Origin: Takakia lepidozioides
Taxonomy: Eukaryota; Streptophyta; Takakiopsida; Takakiales; Takakiaceae
Reading direction: 5' to 3'
Length of the DNA: 64,000 nucleotides
NCBI GenBank assembly: GCA_030704615.1
Contig: CM060731.1
Coordinates: 24,986,001-25,050,000 of the forward strand
Shown: piece after piece, positions 1 through 10,757 of the stretch
Layout of the letters: each line of letters opens with the position of its first letter
Numbering within the stretch: the stretch's first letter is position 1
The notes under the pieces: generated by a model
Told to the model about the DNA's origin: nothing
The model's input: the letters and a program-made list of their open reading frames with translations, nothing else
The model's database searches: none
Made by a program: the position numbers and the translations under genes

Positions 1-2045
1 ACCTCCACCAGAAAGTCGGCACCAAGGCGGGATCAGCTATGGCCACGTACTTTACCATCCGCGACTTGTACTTTATGCGGGCCCTCACCTCCGCAGCTTT
101 GACATACGATTCGAGTTCCGGGAGGGTTGGATTCTTCTCCTCTGACTCCATGTAGAACCTCCGCGCATGTGCCAAATCCTGCTGTATTTTCGTCTGTCGA
201 AAAGCAGCACATAAGATTAGAGATCCTGCTCAACACAATTTCTTCTATTGGGGGAGGAGAGACAAATTAGCTCAACAAAACTGCAGGAGCTTTACCCGAA
301 ATATGTAGTCCACCATGGCGTCGACGCTCAGCCTATACCAGGTTCTGTCTGCCTTTGCCTCCGACTTGCGCAGGAGGTCGGCACTGAGGGAATTGGCAAA
401 CTCTTCCACCCCCTGCCTCCCGACATCCTTCACTCGGAAGAGCATATGGGACAAGTTGGTGGCAATGAAGGCATTCTCAGTCACCCTGCAGTGCCACATT
501 TCCATCAAACAATACTGAAATGGGAATTTTCATCATATATGAGGATTCGCAATGAAATGACTTCCAAATTCAAAGTCCAAAAGCGAGAGGGGTTGTAGCT
601 TACGAGTTGATGTCGGCCATTGCAGCTTTGAGAAGACTGCGATCTTTGGGCCCGCAACCTTCAGCACAACACAATCGACGGCGAAATGCCAATCGAGATC
701 GTTGGGGTGGGCTTGGGCAATGTGCTCCATCCATGCCAGGAGGCGATGATTGCCGTCCCACACGTAGAACATCTTACCGGACATGTGCTGGAAAAGAGGA
801 TCACTAGCAATCGATCTCTCGAACTCCTCATTTCGCGTTTGCCAATGGGGACCCCATTTGTCCACCTCATCGGAAGTGTGGGCACGGGAAGCTCCGTGGT
901 CGTTCTCAATGGAAACGTAAAAGGCGGCAGACCCCATTCGATATCCATCCCGGAAAGAGAATTTCAGCTTGTCGATATCGCCTGGGAGGGCAGGTCTCAC
1001 CACCTGCAATGACACCAAGCGGCAAAGGGGAATTCGAAGCTTGGCCGGGTACACCATGCCCCCCAGCACCCTGCCAATGTTGCTGTGGGTTGCCTCCAAC
1101 ATCTTGGCAGCGGCCAACTTCATATCCGCCTCAGACATGACGACGTCTGCTGCAGAGGGTTTTCCGGCAGCCCACCAAGACCGCCAAATCCAGCCTGTAT
1201 GCTCCGGGTTTGGGGCCTGGGGATGTCCGGGGAGAATGTCATCCTGGTCAGAAACATCCATGTCGTCCTCCTCAACAGGGTCAGCCACCTGCGAAACCAC
1301 CTCCAGCACTCTCGTCGTCTCTACTGCCCTCTCCCTGGCTTCACCTCGAACTTGCACAATCGGTGCTCTTTCAGGTGTTCTTTCCTCTCCTCCACTCTCC
1401 ACCGTATGGGTAATTGCGGGGGCTGCACTTGCCCGCGATGGTCTAACCGGTGTGCTACTGCCTCTCTCTGTGTGTGTCTTGTAGGGATCCACCTCTCTGT
1501 GTGTCCCTCGCTTACATTGGCATCTGTCATTTGGGCACCCCGGGCCTCTTCAGCTGCCTTTTGTCTTTCCTCCTTGCTAGCATTCTGTCTCGTCTGTTCT
1601 TTTGCCCTCTCTTTTGCCCTCTCACGGGCTTTCTGTTTCTTACTAGGGCTAGCAACAGGGGAGCCCTCCAGGACGACCACCTTTGATTGAGGCGAACTGA
1701 CACCCTCGCGCGCACTGCTCACTCCCCCCTCCGCAGCCCGTGACTGCTCTCTCTCGCGGGGATTGCATGTGCTTAGCTTTCTTCTTTTCTTCTTTGCGTG
1801 GCGGGCCCTACTGCATGTGCATGAACAACCTCCATTGCCGGATCTGCTGTCCTCATGTCCTCACGCCCTTCACCTGCCATGCCGCCTGCACCAACCTCCC
1901 CAATGCCTACTCTATCGTAATCTCGTTGCAAGTCCTCCCGTCCACCAACAAAAGATTTAAGTTTGCCCTCTCTCGCCCCAAGTTGGGCGATTCAAACATG
2001 CGATGAGTTGGAGCTGTCGATGATACCACCAGCGTGCCGGGCTCG
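1..2045 (-). pseudogene. decayed gene with ParB/sulfiredoxin-like motif (partial at window edge)
   Basis: I do not recognise a named gene. The longest minus-strand block (about 1490-604) has an acidic, low-complexity N-terminus, then a region ending FYVWDGNHRLLAW (743-770). The DGNHR motif is typical of the ParB/sulfiredoxin fold. Downstream exons are 514-296 and 193-1, which runs off the window. The 295-194 intron joins cleanly in phase, giving DYIFR then TKIQQDLAHA. The join across 603-515 is out of phase. Upstream the sense-like protein (ending near LLLVDGR, then Lys/Glu/Arg-rich) continues only by changing frame near 1940, 1790 and 1480. Seen: good protein-like segments in three frames. 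Inference: a multi-exon gene disabled by small indels, or an assembly with base errors. Function is unknown; it may belong to a mobile family. Confidence 0.5.
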
Positions 2046-2765
2046 TCGTCACTCTGTGATTGACAAAAATCGTGAACACCAACAGTGGGTGCAAAAAGCA
2101 GCAGCGCAACCACCATAGCAGCAATCATGTAGCAAAAATGAAAACATAACAAGTTTAGGAAGTATGGAGAGCCATGCAAACAACAATGAAAACAAATGCA
2201 ACCATTGCCTAAGAATGACATGCACAAGCAGCCTTCTCCAGAGCTGCCGGATTTGCACACGCATTGCAAACAATCTAAGGTTCAGTCAACTATCTAAAGT
2301 TCACTCATAAAGCAAAGCCAGGATGAAGATGCAGAAACAAAGCGAGGTAACGAAGCGAAAGCAAAAAAGAAATCGAACAAACCGAAAGCAGAAGTGGCTT
2401 GCCTGAGAGTACTCGGCTTCAGTTGGCGCAGGTTGTGAGCAAGACACTGGAATCTCCTGCTGGAGCTTCAGTTTGGCCATGCGAGAGATTGGCCGTCGTC
2501 CGTAGTACAGAGCTTTCAAACTTCCGCCGCGGTCTGGATCTGAGGTCTCTCTCAGGAGAGCCACGCCCTTCAGGCGGCATAAGTCCCAGCCAAAAAGATC
2601 TCCTTTTTTGGGTACATGCCTGGAATACCATGTTAAGCCAAGTATAGCATGAGATTTAGGGTACGTGTCCAGGAAGCCATGCGTCGCCAGCCCGAATAAT
2701 AAGCGACGGCCGTCGACATTTATTTGCCCAACTGCGCAATTTAAATGTCGGATGAAGCCCTCCAT
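2046..2765. other. no gene recognised
   Basis: 2046-2400 is AT-leaning sequence without convincing coding potential. 2400-2765 is mixed sequence that leads into the palindromic arrays. I looked here for the left terminal inverted repeat of the adjoining Mutator-like element (GCTATTTCATGAGC) and for a copy of its candidate target duplication ATGCAAAGC, and saw neither. Confidence 0.4.
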
Positions 2766-2809
2766 GTCGGAAGAAAATACGAAAAACAGTCCCGGAATTT
2801 CCCTCACGC

Positions 2810-3640
2810 AGGTAATTCGGAAGCGCGCGGATGGAAATCCGGCGCCGAATTTCCATCCGCAGGAAGGGCGGTTCGCCAAATTTCCTTCAAGCAGGTATTC
2901 GGATGCGCGCGGATGAAATCCGGCGCCGAATTTCCATCCGCGCAGGTAATTCGGATGCGCGCGGATGGAAATCCGGCGCCGAATTTCCATCCGCGTAGGT
3001 GGCGGTGCGCCAAATTTCCTTCAAGCAGGTAATTCGGATGCGCGCGGATGGAAATCCGGCGCCGAATTTCCATCCGCGCAGGTAATTCGGATGCGCCCGA
3101 TGGAAATCCGGCGCCGAATTTCCATCCGCGCAGGTACGGGGCTGTGCGGCCAAAATGTTCCATTTCCTTCAGCAGGTAATTCGGATGCGCGCGGATGGAA
3201 ATCCGGCGCCGAATTTTCCTCCGCGCAGGTAATTCGGATGCGCGCGGATGGAAATCCGGCGCCGAATTTCCATCCGCGTAGGATGGCGGTGCGCCAAATT
3301 TCCTTCAAGCAGGTAATTCGGATGCGCGCGGATGGAAATCCGGCGCCGAATTTCCATCCGCGCAGGTAATTCGGAATGCGCGCGGATGGAAATCCGCGCC
3401 GAATTTCCATCCGCGTAGGATGGCGGTGCGCCAAATTTCCTTCAAGCAGGTAATTCGGATGCGCGCGGATGGAAATCCGGCGCCGAATTTCCAGTTTCCC
3501 ATCCGCGCAGGTATGAGGCGGTGCGCCAAATTTCCTTCAAGCAGGTAATTCGGATGCGCGCGGATGGAAATTCCGGCGCCGAATTTCCATCCGCGCAGGT
3601 AGGTGGTTTCGCAATTTCCTTCACGCGGTAATTCGGCGCC
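2810..3640. repeat. palindromic array, GCGCGGATGG-type units
   Basis: About a dozen tandem or near-tandem units each centre on the self-complementary core CCGGCGCCGAATTTCC, flanked by GCGCGGATGG on one side and its complement on the other. The hairpin arms are therefore close to 19 bp per side. Units are joined by a linker reading AGGTAATTCGGATGC, and several carry an extra spacer with GGCGGTGCGCCAAATTTCC. One strand position per arm is usually mismatched (AATCCGG versus CCGAATT). The array lies at the left side of MULE copy 1 and recurs in related form at 23150-23520 of copy 2. Confidence 0.9.
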
Positions 3641-3997
3641 GAATTTCCATCCTGCAGGTAAGTCGGATCGGGGCAAATGGATATTCGGCGCCGAATTTTC
3701 GATTCGCCATTTATTTCTGAGTCGGGATTACCCTCCTGGCAGGTATTCCATATAGAATTACCTTCGTGCAGGTAATTCACATACAAGTGACCTCATGCAG
3801 TAATTTCCAGTTGAAGAAATTACCTTTGTGCAGGTAATTCTGGACGAGGAATAACATCGATGGAATTACCTGCAGGAAGGTAATTGTCATCTGGAAATTA
3901 TCCATGCACAAAGGTAATCTTGTATGCGAATTACCTGCCGAGGTAAATTCTTATATGGGAATTACCTGCACGAAGGTAATTCCTCGCTCAGAATAAA
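3641..3997. repeat. GGTAATTC / GAATTACC alternating inverted repeats
   Basis: The short word GGTAATTC and its complement GAATTACC alternate across this stretch, often touching CTGCAGG, so many small hairpins can form (for example GAATTACCTGCAGG). The same word pair serves as linker in the arrays on both sides and reappears at 23460-23520 in copy 2. No coding potential. Confidence 0.8.
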
Positions 3998-4835
3998 TGG
4001 CGAGTGGAAATCCGGCGCCGAATATCCATACGGCACTGATATCCGACTTACCTGCTGGATGGAAATTCGGCGCCGAATTTCCATTCATTCACGATTCCGA
4101 ATTACAAAAACCTGCCAGGATGGAAATTCGGCGCCGAATATCCATATGGCACCGATCCGACTACCTGCTGGATGGAAATTCGGCGCCGAATTTCCATTCA
4201 TCCATGATTCGAATTACCTGCAGGATGGAAATTCGGCGCCGAATATTCATATGGCACCGATCCGACTTAACCTGCTGGATGGAATTCGGCGCCGAATTTC
4301 CATTCTCCTGATTCGAATTACCTGCAGGATGGAAATTTCGGCGCCGAATATCCATATGGCACCGATCCGACTTACCTGCTGGATGGAATTCGGCGCCGAA
4401 TTTCCATTCATCCACGATTCGAATTACCTGCAGGATGGAAATTCGGCGCCGAATATCCATATGGCACCGATCCGACTTACCTGCTGGATGAAATTCGGCG
4501 CCGAATTTCCATTCATTCCACGATTCGAATTACCTGCAGGATGGAAATTCGGCGCCGAATATCCATATGGCACCGATCCGACTTACCTGCTGGATGGAAA
4601 TTCGGCGCCGAATTTCCATTCATCCACGATTCGAATTACCTGCAGGATGGAAATTCGGCGCCGAATATCCATATGGCACCGATCCGACTTACCTGCTGGA
4701 TGGAAATTCGGCGCCGAATTTCCATTCATCCAGATTCGAATTACCTGCAGGATGGAAATTCGGCGCCGAATCTCCATCCATCGAATTCCACTTACCTGCT
4801 GGATGGAAATTCGGCGCCGAATCTCATCCGGGGGA
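3998..4835. repeat. about 106-bp tandem array, eight units, two palindromes per unit
   Basis: The landmark CCTGCTGGAT occurs at 4051, 4164, 4271, 4375, 4480, 4586, 4692 and 4795, giving spacings of 113, 107, 104, 105, 106, 106 and 103 bp. Every unit contains two copies of AAATTCGGCGCCGAAT. One is followed by TTCCATTCATCCACGATTC and the other by ATCCATATGGCACCGATCC. Copy 2 of the transposon has no equivalent expansion, so this looks like a private array gained by copy 1. Confidence 0.92.
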
Positions 4836-5400
4836 ATTCTCTGTCTGAGAGGCGCCAATGTGGGTTGGGGGGGGGCCCTCTCCGCCGCTCTGTTGGATAT
4901 TCGGTGCCGAATTTCCGTCCCGGGGGTTTAAAATATGACTGCCATGTTCCGACCCCTCTCCCCCCTCCCTCTCCCCCCTCCCCGACTTCATTGGAAACGG
5001 CCCCGAATTGAAATTCGGCGCCGTTTTCTTCATCTGTGGAGGTTTTTTAATGTCGGCCAGTTTTCGCTCTGACACGCCTCACCTCACCGTCCGGGGGTTG
5101 AAATGTGACAGCCAACTGCAGGCCACTCCCCCCTCCCCGACAGCCAACTGCAGGCCACTCCCCCTCCCCGACTGCACGAATCGCCCGGATGAATTCGGGC
5201 GCCGTTTTTTTCCATCTGGGGATTTTTATGCCGTCCAGTTTTCGGCCTGAACCCCCGACACGACTCCCTTTGGGGGACCGGATGGAAATTCGGCGCCGAA
5301 TCTCCATCCAGAAGATGTTATCTGTCGCACACACTCCGGCCTCTGCGCCGAGGCGACTTCATCCGGGCTTCCTCTGTTGGATGTTGGGTGCCGAATTTCC
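4836..5400. repeat. GC-rich subterminal repeat units of the MULE (two units)
   Basis: This is the same long unit as the array at 23560-25200. It contains AAATTCGGCGCCGTTTT, a run with GGCCAGTTTTCGGCCTGA, GGTGCCGAATTTCCGTCC and a CT-rich segment with CCCCTCCCC. Copy 1 has about two units here (anchors near 5024 and 5200) against six in copy 2. 5400-5704 is the untranslated leader shared with 25110-25414. Confidence 0.85.
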
Positions 5401-5704
5401 ATTCGGGGGGTAGTAATGTGACGGCACGGTGCGGCTTATCCCCTTCAGCCGTCATCATCCGGACGGCCCCCACTTTCTGACTGCATACCGTTGGCAGTTA
5501 TTGCGCAAAGACGAGGGGCCGCATTCCGGAGACAAGGTTCATTAACACTCTGACTGTGGATTTTTGAGATAGTTGGCTCCCTGGATTTGGATCAGGCTTC
5601 GTCGCTCGGACAAATCGGCATCGCATTCATTCCCATCGCTGCACCCCCTTCTACCAGGGAGCTTCCCCGCACGCCATCCTGGCAGTCTTGTGTGCACATC
5701 TCCC

Positions 5705-8700
5705 ATGGCGGAAAACCCGAGCGCTACAGTGTACTGCCCTCCTCACGAGCATAGAGCTTCATTTCCGTGCAGAGGGGACACCTGCCGGGTGATGGAGAAA
5801 TATCTGTGCGTTCGATACCACCTGAAACCGGGGTCGGTTTTTTTGGAGGAGGAAAGGAAGGACTCAAACGGCCTTGTTGTCGAGAGTATTGTTGTGCTCC
5901 ACGATGATTTCGGCGATGGCAGGGAATGGCGAGTTCCACCATCGGACAGCGTCATATACAGGGCTGTTGGGGACTTCATTTGCCCGCCAAATGCACCGTC
6001 TATCCTGGCGCCTTCCACGAAACAATCCGCGAATCAGAGAGTGGGTACCTCAAAGAGAGAAGTCCGCAACGAAGTAAATCCAGAGCCGAACCCATCCATG
6101 AAGACGACCGAGAACCGGGTTGTTCACAACCTGTCCGACTCAGACGAGGTCATGGAAGTTCCGAGGTCGTCCTGGAGATCAGGCAAGTCCTCAATGGACG
6201 TCAGTGGAGGAGGGAGTCATATTCCCAGCACGAGCACCGCAGTTCGATCTATTCTAGAAATTCTGCGAGGGCTTCACCTGGAGGGACACCGGTCGGAGCT
6301 GGCCGGGCTGGACTACAGCAAGTTCGCAATTAAATCGGTTACATGCCTTCCCGCGACGTCGACGGTAATGTCTTCTTTGAGTTCCCTCCTCGGGCGGACT
6401 ACTCGAGGGCGTCCGGAATGTTGACAGATATGGATAGAAAACATGACGGTCATCCTTGGTGCGTTACCAAACCACCAGCATGAAGATGCTTGATGGTGTG
6501 CGGGTGCGCTACGTTGTTTGTGCGGGCGCGTTGCGGTGTTTCTCCCCAACTTGCTTCCACTTTAAATCCAGAGGTCACAGGAACGAGACCGATTGGACAG
6601 GCACAGCTCACCAACCATTTCGAGCTCAGGAGAAGGTTCCGAACTCCACATTTAAGTGTGCGCATTGCAAAGAACCACCACACTGCATGTCTGTTTGTAA
6701 TGCCAAGCAGTTCTATGTGTTGCACCGTTTCCCTGACCTCACCCGAGCTTGCATACACGTTGGTTCCCATTGTCACAAATTGGCGAGGGGGAACTCGCGG
6801 GAGGCTGCCCACGAAGCAGAGCAGCTCGTTCAGGAGGAGGTTAAGTTGAGACCGGGTGCCAAACCCAAACAGATACAGCTCCAAGCCGCCCATAAGATGG
6901 CATTGGCCAGAATTATGTCGGAAGACGGCTCGGATAGAGTTCCTCTCGACGAGAAGGAAATGGAGGCATTGCTCGAGTCGGTGTCCCACGTATGTTCACC
7001 GAATGTCCGAAACCACATTGTCTCTTGCAAACAGAAAATTGGGCGTGGCTCGGATATGCACTCCATTCTGGAGGTGAAGCGACGATGTGGATATGACTAC
7101 ATTCATGGAAGTAGGTTTCCAGGACAAGGGACTGAGGCAGATCGTTGTTTCGTATCAAAATGTCACGTGTGACTGGCAGTGGCGTCGAACTGGTCGACAG
7201 GATGACGAGTGGGAACTTGTCAAACAGTTGGGTCATGTTCGACCATATCAAGCGAATTACAAATCACCAGTGGGTGACAATGGGTGCACATGTCTACGAC
7301 ACCCACTGCAGGATGCTAATGACAATTGCTATTTGTGAGATGAAAGGAGAGGACACACAATCGGAGATGCTTCTTTGGCAGGGAATAAACGAACAGATGG
7401 CCAAGGCGGGATTGCCCCTCCCAATTTCCGTGGTTTCATGGCGGACAACGCACAAGCAAATTGGGCTGCCATCCGAAGGGTGTACGGGCAAGACCCCAAT
7501 GTTCCCATGGAAGGCAAGGAGAGATCTTGTGGGTTCCATTTCTGCAGAGCCTTTCGCAGTACACAACCAGGCTCGTGGCGCCAGATTTCAGAGAGGAGCA
7601 CCGTTCCATGTGCCTTGCGTGGAAGCGCGCTCCCACCTTGGATGATGCAGAGACACAGTTTGCATGCATACGGGCTTGGTGGACATCGTCAGGTGCTGTA
7701 AGGAAATCAGACGAAGGAGCAATGGTCAGTTGGCTAGCATGGTGGCATTATCGTTTCCTCCAGTTCGGCGACTATATGCGGGAGGTGAGTTGCACGAATT
7801 CGCGTCCCGTTGGATATTATTCTTGGCCATATTTGTAACTTGCTTGTAACCTCAACATGTGCTTGTGCAGGAAATGTGTCTCGACTCCGACACCGACATG
7901 CCCACGACAAACATGGCCGAATCAGTGCACTCTTCCTGGCGTGCCTCCTCTGCGGCGCATCTGGTGGACATCCTCACTGCCACAACGGAGGACATTGTGA
8001 GGTCAATTATGCAGCAATGCAGGTACAACGAGTTCTTGAAAGGGAAACAGTGGGGCTTGGGGCCGGACAGGCAGGAAATGCTGATGCGGACTGCCTCCAG
8101 ATCGAAGAATCCTCGGAAGTGGGCGGCGGCCTTGCGAGAGGGCCTTCGGGACACGCCATTGCTGCGAAGAGGCCAACATTTGGAAGGAGATGTTCATACC
8201 CGTCCAGTGAGACGAAGACTTGACGAGGCACCTGGCGGAGAAGAGGATTCATGGCGAGCTGACAAGAATATTCGCACGCTCCCTCGTGGTCCGGTGATGT
8301 TGTCCGAGGAGGTCTCGTCGAGCACCGGAAGTCCTGCACGTTCAAGATCGCCATCTCCTTTGAGCACAGGGCGCGTGCCCCGGCAACATAACGAGCCATC
8401 TGTAGTAAAGCAATACAACATTCCCATTGTGGAGACAAGAGTGTCGGAGTCACAGTGGAGAATTGCGAGGACATTGCCGGCATTTCGAGGGAAGTGTTGC
8501 GCCATCCGGGTGGATACGAGAGCACGCTGTGGTGAGATGATTCGGAGGAACCCACACGGTGCTGTACCTGCACCTTGTTTCAGCGGCAGATTTTTGACTC
8601 CCACATTTGCTCACGCCACAACGCAGACATTTTGGTTCTGTAGGCACGACATAATGACCTGTGTATTTGGCAAGCCCAAGTACGGGATTCAGGGAATGCC

Positions 8701-9289
8701 GGAGCCTCCGGGCGTCTGGCCTGTTGCACCGGGTTGCAGCCTCTCTCAGAATGAGGCGGATGCTCTATCTGCAGCAGGATTTCGAATGGTGCAACGCACA
8801 GACATCCCGGCCCACGCATTTCCGGTTCCTCAGACCCAGCCATTGCATACTGCTCGGTCCAGTAGAGACGGATTGGACAATTCTGCACATCCCACAATGC
8901 GATTCGGAAGAGTGAAGAGACGACACCCTCCCAACAAGTTGAATGAGACTCGGATTGCCAATGCTCTTGGGATGGCTTGCACTATTCAGAGCTCCGTGGA
9001 CGTACCCCCACCCGGCCTTGGGCGTGTGTATCGGATGGCAACGGCCGGCTCGGCTGTACGCGACGATGTATACACAATTACGATTGGAGTGGAGCCGACT
9101 TGCAACTGTACGGACTTCTCGTTGATGGAAGCAAAGAAGGGTTCGAAGTATTATCCGTGCAAGCATCTGTATTACATTTACCTGAAGAGGTTGAGGATGA
9201 ACGTGACTATTGATGACTTTATTCATGCACCGGCGTTGAGCGTGAACGAGCTGCACAAACTCCTTCTTAGGGATTCCAGAAATCATTGA
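5705..9289 (+). pseudogene. MULE transposase with C-terminal SWIM zinc finger, frameshifted
   Basis: The ATG at 5705 opens MAENPSATVYCPPHEHR. The core (7145-7780) carries GSGVELVDRMTSG, a DTHCRMLMTIAICEM-like segment and FMADNAQANW, which are transposase-core features of this plant SWIM/MULE family. A GT-AG intron (7785-7870, phase 0) leads to the last exon (7871-9289) with NMAESVHSSW. Near its end is a SWIM finger, CNC then CKH about 20 residues later (9103-9180), followed by a stop at 9287-9289. The reading frame moves near 6354, 6470, 7150, 7421 and 7550. Comparison with copy 2 shows that the first two are single-base losses here (CCGCCG to CCGCG; CCAAAACC to CCAAACC). As assembled it is non-functional. 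It would have cut and pasted DNA in the nucleus. Confidence 0.85.
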
Positions 9290-9429
9290 TGGGGCAAACG
9301 GAATCCTCCATATGGATATTTTCAAATGCATTTTGCTGTATCAGACTTTTTTTTTGCAGTGTAATGAAATGCACCCCAAAACTCCTGGAATGAGGCAATA
9401 TTCCATTCAAACTGAGATCCAACAGAAGC

Positions 9430-9670
9430 AGTTCTGGGGCCATTTCTGGAAAAATGGCGCCGAATTTCTCTTTTTGGGGCCGAAAACTCGCTAAGTCCCA
9501 ACATGCACTGGTACCTGTGTTTGGGAAAATGGCGCCGAATTTCTCTTTTTGGGGCCGAAAACTGGCTAAGTCCCAACATGCACTGGTACCGTGTCTGGAA
9601 AAATGGCGCCGAATTTCTCTTTTTTGGGCCGAAAACTGGCTAAGTCCGAACATGCACTGGAAAAATGGCG
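9430..9670. repeat. 75-bp right subterminal tandem repeats of MULE copy 1
   Basis: ATGGCGCCGAATTTCTC occurs at 9454, 9529 and 9603, and a shortened version is at 9665. Each unit also has GGGGCCGAAAACTGGCTAAG and ACATGCACTGG. The words TGGCTAAGTCC and AATGGCGCCGAATTTC are shared with the left subterminal array of copy 2 (22630-23140), so both ends of the family carry the same binding-site-like vocabulary. Confidence 0.85.
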
Positions 9671-10047
9671 CCGAATTACCTGTCATGAGGGGACCTATAG
9701 CCGCGGAATTCGGCACCATTTTTCGCCAGAGAGACCTATTGCCGCGAAATACGTCGCCGTTTTTTCAGGTTACGGACCCTATTACCGCGAAATTCGGCGC
9801 CATATTTGCACATGTCGCTAGGAATTGGCATGAGCGGAAGACAAAATATCATGAGCACAACTGTCAAAAGTGCAATTTTCCCTTCAAGGGCCGAATAATA
9901 TATTTGTTTTTTCTGACACATTGCATTAAATTATTGTTTTTTATTGTTTTTTATTGTTTTTTATTGTTTTTTATTTTCGAAATTTGTACTTCTGCTCATG
10001 AAAACCGATTGTGTTACTACTCTGCTCATGCCGCTCATGCCGCTCAT

Positions 10048-10068
10048 GCTCATGAAATAGCAAACCTC
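10048..10068. repeat. right terminal inverted repeat, MULE copy 1
   Basis: GCTCATGAAATAGC plus AAACCTC. It matches the right end of copy 2 (26867-26887) at 20 of 21 positions and is the inverse of the left end of copy 2 (22473-22493). It is preceded by short tandem CCGCTCATG words. The nine bases after it are the presumed target duplication. Confidence 0.8.
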
Positions 10069-10257
10069 ATGCAAAGCGGTAGTGATATTGTAGAGCAGAT
10101 TAGAGACCAAATGGCTTCGGCCTGATCTGATAAATCATAATCTGATACTATAACGATACAATCACACTGTGTAGAGAGATCTGAGTGAAGTTTGTGGATG
10201 AATGGATAGTGAAGGAAACCGATAGATTGATGAAGCAAACTAATACTTAATTATCAA
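10069..10257. other. short unassigned stretch between MULE copy 1 and the gap
   Basis: It starts with the presumed target duplication ATGCAAAGC. The rest is AT-rich, with no open frame or RNA gene that I recognise. This is the only surviving piece of the pre-insertion flank on this side. Confidence 0.5.
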
Positions 10258-10757
10258 NNNNNNNNNNNNNNNNNNNNNNNNNNNNNNNNNNNNNNNNNNN
10301 NNNNNNNNNNNNNNNNNNNNNNNNNNNNNNNNNNNNNNNNNNNNNNNNNNNNNNNNNNNNNNNNNNNNNNNNNNNNNNNNNNNNNNNNNNNNNNNNNNNN
10401 NNNNNNNNNNNNNNNNNNNNNNNNNNNNNNNNNNNNNNNNNNNNNNNNNNNNNNNNNNNNNNNNNNNNNNNNNNNNNNNNNNNNNNNNNNNNNNNNNNNN
10501 NNNNNNNNNNNNNNNNNNNNNNNNNNNNNNNNNNNNNNNNNNNNNNNNNNNNNNNNNNNNNNNNNNNNNNNNNNNNNNNNNNNNNNNNNNNNNNNNNNNN
10601 NNNNNNNNNNNNNNNNNNNNNNNNNNNNNNNNNNNNNNNNNNNNNNNNNNNNNNNNNNNNNNNNNNNNNNNNNNNNNNNNNNNNNNNNNNNNNNNNNNNN
10701 NNNNNNNNNNNNNNNNNNNNNNNNNNNNNNNNNNNNNNNNNNNNNNNNNNNNNNNNN
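10258..10757. other. assembly gap of exactly 500 N
   Basis: The run of 500 N is a round number, so it is probably a scaffold placeholder of unknown true length. The 5' LTR, gag and N-terminal pol of the adjoining gypsy element would be expected here. Confidence 0.97.

Larger units (their letters stand above)
2766..10068 (+). mobile_element. Mutator-like (MULE) DNA transposon, copy 1, autonomous-type structure, left end unresolved
   Basis: The element consists of palindromic subterminal arrays on the left (2810-5400), a SWIM-finger transposase gene (5705-9289), a 75-bp subterminal array (9430-9670), and a right end identical in design to that of copy 2. The right terminus is GCTCATGAAATAGC followed by AAACCTC, ending at 10068. 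The next nine bases, ATGCAAAGC, would be the target duplication, but no left partner is visible, so the left boundary is an estimate. 4836-5704 and the 5' part of the gene align with 24100-25414, and 9661-10068 aligns with 26507-26887 of copy 2. The coding region is disabled, so this copy cannot make transposase as assembled. Confidence 0.75.

Noticed and set aside
2766-10068. CRISPR-like array because of regular repeats and spacers
   Set aside because: This is a eukaryotic transposon. The repeats are palindromic units with repeated, not unique, spacers, and there are no cas genes.
10090-10180. possible small nuclear RNA-like words near CTTCGGCCTGATCTGATA
   Set aside because: There is only a short resemblance, with no conserved snRNA core or promoter elements.
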